Positions 24,194 to 64,000 of a stretch of 64,000 nucleotides of DNA are shown one piece after another. The stretch lies in contig VIRR01000521.1 in the NCBI GenBank assembly GCA_008638375.1, positions 62,001-126,000 on the forward strand. The letters run 5' to 3'. This DNA comes from Nyssa sinensis. Taxonomy: Eukaryota; Streptophyta; Magnoliopsida; Cornales; Nyssaceae. The position numbers and the translations under genes were made by a program. The notes under the pieces were generated by a model. That model searched no databases, had not been told where the DNA came from, and saw only the letters and a list, made by a program, of their open reading frames with translations. Position 1 is the stretch's first letter; each line of letters starts with the position of its first letter.

Positions 24194-25690
24194 AAGATAT
24201 ATGGTAATTTGAAAACAGTGGAATTTACCAGGCACACCTGGGATATGAACGATTTAGCTTTCTTTTTAGATGTATATTTTCGGCCTGCTTTATGTTTTGA
24301 GAGAGAAGGGAGATATTAGGTTACTGATTAGGATGTTCTATTTTGAGAAAAGCCACAAGTACATGGAAATGTTTGATTTGGAGAGAAGTTGCACGAACTG
24401 TCAAACTCTAGATAGTAAATGTATAATGTGGCATATGTTTTGAAAGGGCTCATGGTTTTATTGAGAAATCGAGGAAAAATCCCTCTATTGAGGCCATGGA
24501 TGCTATACCTGACCTGTAAGTAGCAACACGACGTAAGTTAATTGTCTACTTCAACCATTTTTCATTGACAATACTACTTAGTATAACAAATAGACATAGA
24601 TATGAGAAATTAAAAATTTATTAATTATTAATTTTTTTTTATATTTTCATTAATTAATAAGTGTTTTTTTCATGTAAATAATTTTTGATATAAAAATAAA
24701 AAATTATAAAAAACTTTTTAATTTTTTGATTTTTTATTAAAAAAATGTATAATGTTTAATTTAAGGCATAAAAGAACCCTTAATGTGTATTTTTCAAGTA
24801 AGGAATTTATTCTCTCTCATGTTATAATTTCTCCCACCTATAATACTTTAAACATAATTATTGAATTAATAAATAAAATTATCAAGATATATTATAAATA
24901 GAATATATATACACAATTATTTTCTCATTAATTATATATCATAAAACTAAGTTAACTTTTTAAAATTTTATTAATTATTAGATATTATTAATTTATTAAA
25001 TATTAATTATAAGATGATCAATCCTAAGAAAAATTATTAATTGGTTAGGTCCTGGTGTTTTAGGCTTTTAAGAGGGAAAAAAAAAAAAAACCAAATCTTG
25101 GACACTTAACATCTCATAATTGACCATTGACCTGAATCCCAGATCATTCAATAATCTCTCCAATCAAATCACCCAAATTTACAGGTTCTTGCTGGCTTAT
25201 ACATGCATCAAAAGAATATACATAAAGAATGATCATATATGCTCAAAGTATGACTACTTGAAAAAACAAGCAGTAACAATATTCTAAAAAACAATATCAA
25301 TAAAAAAAAGTAACTTTTATTTCCAATATTGCTGTCCCAACTTTTTCACAAGAGACTAGCTACATCTTATTTGGGTCCAGAATATAAATATTACATGCAA
25401 TTAACCCGGAGACCCGATTCTATTACTAAAACTACTCCACATATCAGTGTATTTCCAATCAATCCTCCATGGATTTTTCTAATTCAAGCCTAAGCTATAA
25501 CAATACATATATGTTACAAGGGAATCTCCCGCCATATCACAACAATAAAAAACTTAGCTCATGGTATCTTGAAACCTACACGATGATGCACAATGATTTA
25601 GCTGATATTATTACTTCATATTCCTCCCAATAACAGACGCGGGCAATTGGTCTGGGAGAGCATGCAAATCAGTTGCTCCAACACAACATT
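24194..25690. other. Convergent intergenic region, RWD and GDH-like 3' ends
   Basis: It holds the 3'UTR of the RWD gene (from 24194) and the 3'UTR of the GDH-like gene (down from 25690). Between about 24550 and 25060 the DNA is extremely AT-rich with no genes. An A-run lies at 25077-25090. No terminator or polyadenylation signal is assigned with certainty. Confidence 0.7.
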
Positions 25691-56487
<30,797 letters not shown>

Positions 56488-57300
56488 TCAGCATGACAAT
56501 TTAACCCACGCCTTAAGATCCTTTACTCTCTGCATACAGAAAAGCACTACATAACTTATTTGGCTCAAAATGTCCCAATCAGTAAAGTATGCATGTATGA
56601 GTAATAATATCAAACCTGTATGCCACCATAACTTCCGATGATTCATTTTTAATCCAGACACAGAGCCATTTTATAAATCCAATACAGGACACAACATCAA
56701 ACTTTGTTACTAACTATGAAAACTATTTATAACCCTAACCAGAAAACACTAATTAGAAACTTACCCATAATTTCTAGAATTGATACTCAGTTTTAAAAAC
56801 CTTGGTTACTCAAACACCGACTCAAATTTAAATTTGAGTCAAAATTCACAAAAAAAAAAAAAACTCTCCAGTGGTTACTCAAACCAAGACTCAAACAAGT
56901 TTTTACTCAAATGTCAAATCCAAACCCAGATCTGCGAACTACTGTTCACAGACTCGGAAATTTAACCGTGATGCTTTTTGCCCTAGCAAAAGAAATGGAA
57001 AGTAAAGGTTGGAGGAAACAATACCTGGCTGGAACCAACCGTCAACAACCGACCTGAGATGGTGTTTCGCAATAGGCGGTGAGGGGCTTCGATCGGCCGT
57101 GGAGTTTCGCTATCGGCTGTGGAGCTTCGCGATCTGTCAGTACCAAGAGAGGGACTGTGACAGAGGAAGAGAGAGAGTCGGTCAGTGGGAAGAGAAAACC
57201 GTGAGGGAGGGAGAGGGGAGCGGGAGAGAGAGACCGGCAGTGAGACGATAATCGTTGTTTTCTGAGAGGCGATGGAGGGTTAGTGGGTTTTCTTTGAATT
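56488..57300 (-). promoter_or_regulatory. GDH-like 5'UTR, leader intron and promoter-proximal region
   Basis: A CT-rich leader exon (about 57290-57025) ends CCAGCCAG before a GTATTG donor. The acceptor TATGCAG at 56536-56530 opens a second leader exon of 42 bases ending at the ATG (56487). The leader intron is about 494 bases. The plus-strand GA-rich stretch at 57145-57240 is this leader seen from the other side. Short frames here are not genes. Confidence 0.65.
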
Positions 57301-57424
57301 GGACAGTAAGAATGAGTTAATGAGCTGACTTCTAATAGTATTTTATCGTGCATATTATGAATTTTTTTTTTTAAGTGAGACATAATACGTATAGAAGTGT
57401 ATTCACCTGATCTATCAAATTCAT

Positions 57425-57590
57425 GAAATAATTTTTAAAAAAATAAAAATAATAAAATTGTAGCATTTCTCAAATATTTATTTAAAAAATAAAAATGACA
57501 AAATTGTAGCATTTCTCAAATATTTATTTAAAAAATAAAAATGATAAAATTTTAGCATTTCTCAAATATTTATTTCAAATAATATATTAT
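57425..57590. repeat. Minisatellite, three units of about 54 bp
   Basis: GTAGCATTTCTCAAATATTT plus ATTTAAAAAATAAAAATGA occurs three times with one or two changes per copy (TTGTAGC, TTGTAGC, TTTTAGC), upstream of the GDH-like promoter. Confidence 0.93.
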
Positions 57591-57599
57591 ATTAATATT

Positions 57600-58520
57600 A
57601 ATAATGTATTAAGTCATGTAATTAATAAGATATAATAAAATTTTATTATATAACTGTCAGATTATTTAAAATATAAATTTAAAATAAACTTTTGAAATAT
57701 ATATATCATTACTCAAATTATAGACTGGCACATAAATCTTAAAAACATAGACATTCACGTAACGGTAAAAACATATCGGAGAGGTAAAGAATTTACTTCA
57801 CTCAACAGTATAACTTTTTGGAGAAAATATTTAAAAGTTTCTAAAATAAAATTTTCAAAGTAAAAATTTCATGATAAATATTTTATATCTAAAAATCCCA
57901 AAAAGTAAACTTTTATTATAAAAAAATTCAATTATAAACTTGCATCTTAACATCGTTAAAAATATTATTAATTAGACAAAAATAATATTCAAGATATATT
58001 TTTAAAAATACTAAATAGTTCATAAAATAAATTATTCAAAAAAAAATTATATAACATTTTTTTATTTAGAAGGCCTAAAAAAAATTCACTTCATAAAATA
58101 TTATGATTTTTTTAGATCTAAGAAATTATTTTACATATTTTTTAGTATTTTTTAAAATATATTTTGAAAGTTATTTTAGTCTAATAAATAATATTTTTTA
58201 ACAGTGTTAAAATAAAAGTTAATAATTAATTTTTTTGTATTAAAAATTTATTTTTTAGATTTTTTAGATACAAAAAATATATCATGCACTTTTTAAATTG
58301 AAAATTTTATTTTATAACTTTTTTAGTATTTTTCCCTATAAATTTTCACTTCACTTCAACATTTTTTTATCACATCTTTGGATTCTAATTACAATATTTC
58401 TTTTTCATTTTAAAAAATGAATGATTATACAATATTTTTTAATTTAGAGAAAATTTACGGCATTAAAATTATTTTTAAAGAACAAATTTAAGATCGTATT
58501 AGTGGTAAAACATTTAATAT
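57600..58520. other. Extremely AT-rich intergenic stretch
   Basis: No gene, no recognisable element; mostly A and T homopolymer-like words. Confidence 0.7.
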
Positions 58521-58537
58521 ATATTCGTATCCGTAAG

Positions 58538-58568
<31 letters not shown>

Positions 58569-58870
58569 AGCTCTTCTTGTGAGTCGGGGTGGCGGATTTA
58601 TCAAACTAACTGCTATTGGGTTTGGGGAACAAAAGGGGGTGAAGACGACTATGTTAGCAAAAATGACATCGATAAGAAGAATTTTTACTGCTATCCAGAC
58701 TTGACCTTTCTGGTGCGTGGAAAACACTTACCAATTATCTGGGGGTGATACGTTAGTGCACTGCCCACTACCCAGACGCGTTTTATACTGTTGTAATTGG
58801 ACTGGGCCGGAACGGCTCAGGGGTTTAGCTTCATAATTCAGACAAAAGCCTGAAAGCACGAATTGGACCG
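58521..58870. promoter_or_regulatory. Possible promoter-like patch with (AG)n and GGCC motifs
   Basis: An (AG)n run (58536-58564) is followed by a less AT-rich stretch with CTGGGCCGGAACGG and GGACCGGGCC words resembling plant TGGGCC site-II-type elements. No gene is visible on either side, so a lost or non-coding transcription unit is only a guess. Confidence 0.25.
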
Positions 58871-60690
58871 GGCCTAAAGGTTGTTACAAAATATGAGTGG
58901 TACAAATCTTTCACTTATCCTCTCTTTCTTTTTTCTTTTTTTGTTAAGAGTCAGTTCACACAGTTCACTCACTCACACCCGCTAGAACTGAGAGTTAGAA
59001 AAAAGGAGAAAGTAAAAGAGAATAAAGTTTAATTTCATACTTAGATTTGAAAATAGGAAGGAAAGAAAAGGAGTGGAAAGAAACTCTTAAACTCTCCTTC
59101 CAAAAAGGAGAAGACAGAGAAAAAAAAGTACAGAATTAGTAATTATTTATATTGTCCTTATTTTATATTAAAAAATAAGAGAATTCATATTCTACCCGTT
59201 CTATTCAAATAATAAAACATTGTATTTTATTTATTTTTGCTCATCTATCTTTTTCAAATAAAATGAAAATACTACTTTGATTTTCTTTCTTTTCTCTCAT
59301 TAATTATTCAAGAATGAAAAAAAAAAAAATTACACTTCACTCTCCCCTGCTTTATTTTCTTTTATAATTAATGTTATCATATCTACTTATCTATTGAAAC
59401 GTAAGTATCTAAGTTGTCGTGACAAAGTATAAATATGAATATTAATTTATAAAAAATAATTAACCTAGATTCGGATTGTTTTAAATATGGATTGCTTGTC
59501 AAATTACTATACTCTGGATGCTGATTGTGGCCCCCGTGCATTGCATGTGGATATTTTACGTAACATCAAAGGTAAAATAAAATGTAAATTATGAGTTATT
59601 AGTAAATTTGGTTTCACGAAGGAAATTATGATTTTGCAGTTCTTAATATGAATGGCTTGCCAAATTACCACATGGTTTATTGATATTAATCATAGTAAAA
59701 TGAACATGTAAATTACACGTTCAGTGTAAATTTGGTTTAACAAAGAGAAATATAATTTTTACCATTTTTTTAATCAAAATAATCTAACGTAGGCCGTGCA
59801 ATGACAAACAGTGCCAAATGCACAATGTTCATGCCACACCCCAGAGGATGAGCCCTGCAACCTCTCATACATGTCATAAACCCAGAGAGGGGCTTTCGAA
59901 GACAACAGCAAATCCAAGCCTCAATAATCAAATGGTGCCACGCTCTAGAAACACACTTATACTTTATGTGAGCTTCAGGAGACAGTCAACAAAGGATCTC
60001 CATTTTGATTCTTATCCTTGTTATTACTATAAGAACAAAAGATCTCATTTTTCTTCTCCTTGTAATTTTTTTATAGTAGTCTAGAATGAATTCAAGACAT
60101 CCCAGAAACAACCCAAAAATGTGATTAGACCAATTGTTCTGCAAACATATTACATAAGTGCACTTCATAGCACTATTTTATAATTATATTTACCTAACAC
60201 CTAGCAGCATGACAATTATATTGCTCTCCAACAAGCCCATGTCCAGGTAGGCTGCTCCCATTTTGCTTGACGCTACTATGGAACTCACTTCTGCTTTCTT
60301 TTCATTTGGCTAGAAAATGTTTCGGCATGCCAGGTTGTCCCTTGCCTACTTATGGATTCTGTAGCAATTCAAAAGGTTGACCTATTCGGGAAGCTTCGGA
60401 TCAATGCTTTTTTTTAACTAATTTTATATGATAGTAGACACGACATGTATAAAAAAGAGGGGGATGACACCTTTCATCACGCTTTCCTGCCAAAAAAAGA
60501 GCCTAAACGTTTACAACTTCATCCTCAATTTATGCAGCCTTCAATATCCAATTGCGAACTTCAAACCATGATTCTTAAACCAAGTTCCAAGTTTCCAAAA
60601 ACGAAAGTAGCACAAGTTCCAAATACTTGTAGAGACCAAAGAAAAATTAAATTAAATCACACTACATGTCCTACCTTTGATACCTAATAG
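58871..60690. other. Intergenic region including a decayed tandem duplication
   Basis: Units starting AATATGGATTGCTTGTCAAA (59484) and AATATGAATGGCTTGCCAAA (59645) share a later GTAAATTTGGTTT.ACxAAG block, giving a period of about 160 bases. The remainder to the RPS15a 3'UTR shows no gene. A T-run lies at 60701-60716. Confidence 0.6.
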
Positions 60691-60871
60691 GTAGGAATCA
60701 TTTTTTTTTTTTTTTGGGGAGAGGGGGTGGGGGTGTTCCAAAGGAAGTCCCGAGTGTTATGAATAAATGTGTCCTTGCTGTAAAAGTGCGCCAGAGATGT
60801 ACAGAACATAAAAGAAGCAAAGAAATATTACTTCTTTCCCAGTTCCATCTTACACTGATCCAAAACAATTT

Positions 60872-61258
60872 TCAGTAGAAGTACCCAAGAACCTGACCAC
60901 CCACATTCTGTTGGATTGCCTCTTCGTGATCTAAAACTCCATTTGGTGTTGTAATCACAACATAGCCCCACTGCATGAGGAGCAAGAAAGCAGAATTAGT
61001 TAGAGTCAGTCAGTTCCCCTTGGGTTGGGTGAAAGGTTGTGAAGTGAATGATAACCAACAATGATTAGAAGTTTTAGTTTATCACAACACACGTAACCAT
61101 ATTCACAAGCACCAAAACAATATCTTTGGGGTAATAAGAAACATTCCATCTCTTTTCTCCAATGCCTTTGCTTCACGACTCGTGATGTTTAATCCTCGAG
61201 TATTAAAAAATGGTGAAAAATACAATATGCAAGCATGAATGGTATTATAGAATGTTCA

Positions 61259-61312
<54 letters not shown>

Positions 61313-63103
61313 GGCAATTCGTAGAGAGTTCTACAAATATATAATGAAGGCTCATAGACAAGGTTTCATGATTTGTATACTAAGGTGCCAATCATGAATT
61401 TTTCACCTTTTCTTCGATGAGTTTCTAAAATATATATTGTTTTCTAACGCATAGATTAGATAACTTGAAATTTTCAGAGCAATTCCAATACTAAGGTGAA
61501 GCTAGAAAAAACCAACAGAATGTTACAGTTTTCGAGAGGGCAATATTCTCCTTCACAATGTCAAGGGAAGGCCATTGAGGCTTTGAAGTGGAACTGGGCT
61601 GTGCCAATACTACTACTGACTAATAAAAAGAATGGTGCCAAGAATAACAGCCATTCTCCAACTCAGATTAACTATATTTTTAAAATGCATTACAAAATGA
61701 TGATAACAAACAATAATAATAATAAAATTAGTGCCTATTTGGTACTGTATTTGCTTTCAAACCCCCCCCCCCCCCCCCACCCCAAAGGGGAGGCATAAAA
61801 TCCCATTTCACATGTGTTTCCTGGAACTGTTATTTAAAAGATATCTTAAAAACTCCACCATTTTTGGATTACAAATACACTAACTTGACCCTTTCAAACC
61901 TTGGGTTATTTAGTATACAATAATGTTTCCAAAGACAACTCTTCAAGAACGATAACAAGCAGCCTCAAGTGTTTGGGTAACATTGAGGGGAAAGAACACT
62001 AGTTAACATGCCAACATTGTAAGTATATGCCTGTCAGGCATATCTCATGGCATGCCTAGCCATGTCCGTGTCTGATGTGACAACACGTCCACTCAAGGCA
62101 TGTAAGTCCTAGAATTCGCATGATTGGATTGCACAAATCCACATGGATACACCGTTATAACGGTTAAATGTTGAACATGAGGTAATTGACAATAAGCCAG
62201 TAAAACAAGTTTGAATCAACACGTCATTTTACAAAATTGCCATAAGTACACAAACACAAGCAATTTTTGAACTCTTCAGCCTTTTTCATTCCCAGACAAA
62301 ATTCATGATTTTGTGTATTTTAATAACTCATATCAAAATGCAACTCCATTGCTGCATTAATGATAAGCCTGAGACCGCATATGTTACCCTATAATGTGCA
62401 AATTCTTGATGCATGTCTAACTCATAAAATAGAAATTAATCTACTACAAAGGATATGAAGCATAGACTCACATTCCATTTCTTCTCATTAATTGTGATGT
62501 TTATTCCTTTGTATATTTCCATGTAATATTGCCTCATGAAAGTAATAGCAAATTTACAGCTTTTAGTCTGACCCGCTTTATGCATGCTTCCACCTAAAAT
62601 GCTTCTTCAGATGAGCATTTTTTTTAAGTAATATTAATGATTATAAGCCCTAACACTTATGAGCACAGTCCTGTAAAAAGTAATGTGGGAAATCAAAGCT
62701 CAATGCCGCCATTTACAGGTTGAATGTAATAATAGATGGTCTGTAATGCAAAAGAAATAGAAAAATCGAAAATCAAATTATTAACCAAATGTCTAAATCT
62801 CAACATGACAAATAATGAAGGGCCGAAATCATTCAGCCACCCGTTCTAGTCTATTCAAGGCCCTTGAAGACTTCGAAATCTTAATTCAATTTACATATCA
62901 AATTAGTTCAACTGCTAAAAACAAAAGAAAAACAACACAAACCTGACGGGTCGGAAGTGAACGTATCCTATATTTCTCAATTTCTTGGGCCTTAATGTCC
63001 TGTCTATATGTGAGAGCCCGACAGTCATTTATCCTTCCCTGCAATTCCACAGTTATCTTTCCAACTCTGTGAGGATCATACACTTGGAAATCTTTAATAT
63101 ATC
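60872..63103 (-). CDS. RPS15A: Ribosomal protein S15a (uS8), type II, last two exons
   Basis: A small-subunit ribosomal protein of the uS8 family. The penultimate exon 63103-62943 reads (G)[19 protein letters not shown] ... [12 protein letters not shown] ... RSLPTRQ. The last exon 60970-60872 reads [20 protein letters not shown] ... GGQVLGYFY and TGA (60874-60872). The [13 protein letters not shown] and [13 protein letters not shown] versions match the divergent plant type II (Arabidopsis S15aB/S15aE), not the standard cytosolic type I (RQFGYIVLTT). Type II is thought to serve the mitochondrial ribosome in place of the lost mitochondrial rps8. The upstream exon or exons with the start (about 44 codons) lie beyond 64000. 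The 1,972-base intron carries simple repeats. Acceptors and donors are canonical. Confidence 0.94.
61258..61312 (+). repeat. Compound (AT)n(AG)n microsatellite in RPS15a intron
   Basis: About 17 AT units are followed directly by about 9 AG units. Confidence 0.95.
61764..61790 (+). repeat. Poly(C) run in RPS15a intron
   Basis: About 18 consecutive Cs, then ACCCC. Length is unlikely to be exact in the assembly. Confidence 0.9.
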
Positions 63104-63259
63104 CTGGAAAGCAGATCAACAATTCAGAAAAATATAAAAATCGCCAATATCATCCAAGGTGCTTGACAAATCATCTATTTTGTGCTTTCATCCTGAGAAA
63201 AATGAACCATAACTGAATATCAATAACAAGATAGGTCAAAGGAAAATTGCCACCGTGTC

Positions 63260-63505
63260 TTTTTGGGTGCCTTTGGCTGGTAAGGAATAGTAGGATTTTT
63301 GTGGGGGAAGAAACCCCCATAATTAGATTAAAGGAGTTTTTTAAAAAAAATTTACAACTATAGGTAGCTAGTGATTTCCCTTCATGAATAAATATTTTTA
63401 TAGATTTTTTGAGTAGTTGCAAGCTCTAGCTTGGAGCTATCCTTTTGTACATGGGTTTGCCTCCCTCAGGCACTTTTCAATGAATTTTTACTTATCGAAA
63501 ACATT
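63260..63505 (+). mobile_element. LINE 3'-end fragment in the next RPS15a intron
   Basis: AGCTCTAGCTTGGAGCTATC, CATGGGTTTGCCTCCCTCAG and GCACTTTTCAATGAATTTTT, then CTTATCGAAAAC, match the 3' terminal pattern (..GGCAC..AATGAA..TACTTATC plus As) of the LINEs here. 5'-truncated. Confidence 0.55.
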
Positions 63506-64000
63506 AAAATATCACATTTATAGAAGACCACCAAGGACATATCTCGCCTATCAAAAAACAAAAAGCATCGCATTCATATAGGAAGCCGACAGCGTAGTTG
63601 GCAAAATCCTATTGATATGATATTAGATACTTAAGTCTTAGTTGGAGTATAACTACCGTCTTTATACAACACCACCTAGCCATTGTCAAGTAGAGAAAAA
63701 TAAAATAAAACTTAAAAATAAACCATATATAAGTAGTAACAAATACAACATTGACATGTTAAAAACTAAAATACTATTTCATCATCTGCTATATAAAGTT
63801 TTATATTTTTTTTTTGGTTTTTCAATGCCTTTAGTTCAAAGTGTTCCAATTATAACCCAAGTGAAGCAACTTTGGCTTGAAATCTCCCATTAATCTTTTG
63901 GTACTTTGGCATTTGCTCACCTCCCCCAAAACAAAAGGACAAGAAGAAAAAAGGAATGTCCCCATCATAAAACGTGATTGTCCCAAGAAACAACCTTTTT
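63506..64000. other. Intronic sequence at right edge
   Basis: No exon encoding the S15a N-terminus is found here, so this is intron upstream of the 63103 acceptor. There may be a further short retroposon tail (CCTATCAAAAAACAAAAA, about 63550). Confidence 0.5.

Noticed and set aside
57009..57383. Arg/Glu-rich and Ser/Pro-rich frames on opposite strands
   Set aside because: Shadows of the CT-rich GDH-like 5' leader.
57425..57590. CRISPR-like array
   Set aside because: Contiguous minisatellite without distinct spacers, in a plant genome.
58488..58727. 79-codon minus-strand frame
   Set aside because: Driven by an (AG)n repeat; no family match or splice context.

Overview
This is a piece of a plant nuclear genome, almost certainly a eudicot and probably a woody species. 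The evidence is AT-rich DNA, genes split into many GT-AG exons, ribosomal-protein promoters with telo boxes, L1-type and RTE-type LINEs, tRNA-derived SINEs and MITE-like inverted repeats. I cannot name the species.

Five host genes can be spliced from the sequence. On the minus strand, the 5' part of cytosolic ribosomal protein L28 (eL28; 737-1470) runs off the left edge. Next is a three-exon nuclear PWWP-domain protein of 747 aa (3596-13838, minus; At1g51745 type). Head-to-head with it, sharing an upstream region of about 1 kb, is an eleven-exon RWD-domain protein of 257 aa (14898-24193, plus; RWDD1/Gir2 type). Tail-to-tail with that is a fifteen-exon gene of about 31 kb for a glutamate-dehydrogenase-family protein of 637 aa (25691-56487, minus; At1g51720 type). 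The last two exons of ribosomal protein S15a of the divergent type II, thought to be mitochondrial, lie at 60872-63103 (minus), with the start beyond the right edge.

The order PWWP - RWD - GDH matches Arabidopsis At1g51745 - At1g51730 - At1g51720. The flanking pair L28 and type II S15a matches the Arabidopsis neighbours At2g19730/At2g19720 and At4g29410/At4g29430. The window therefore looks like an ancestral block whose parts sit on different Arabidopsis chromosomes.

Most of the length is intron, and most of that is dead retroelement. PWWP intron 2 holds a LINE 3' end and a SINE. The GDH introns hold at least seven LINE pieces, one nested in a MITE, one carrying a nested insertion, one internally deleted and one RTE-like. 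None has an intact ORF.

The most interesting observations are these. (1) The GDH-family protein has lost the catalytic lysine (GGAAGG for GGAKGG) and three other glutamate-pocket residues, and carries an N-terminal Cys2His2-like module with a basic stretch. (2) One of its introns lacks a canonical, frame-keeping splice junction. (3) Several micro-insertions consist only of the last few bases of a LINE/SINE tail plus poly(A), each flanked by target-site duplications. (4) One LINE carries three independent local tandem duplications. No tRNA, rRNA or CRISPR feature was seen.
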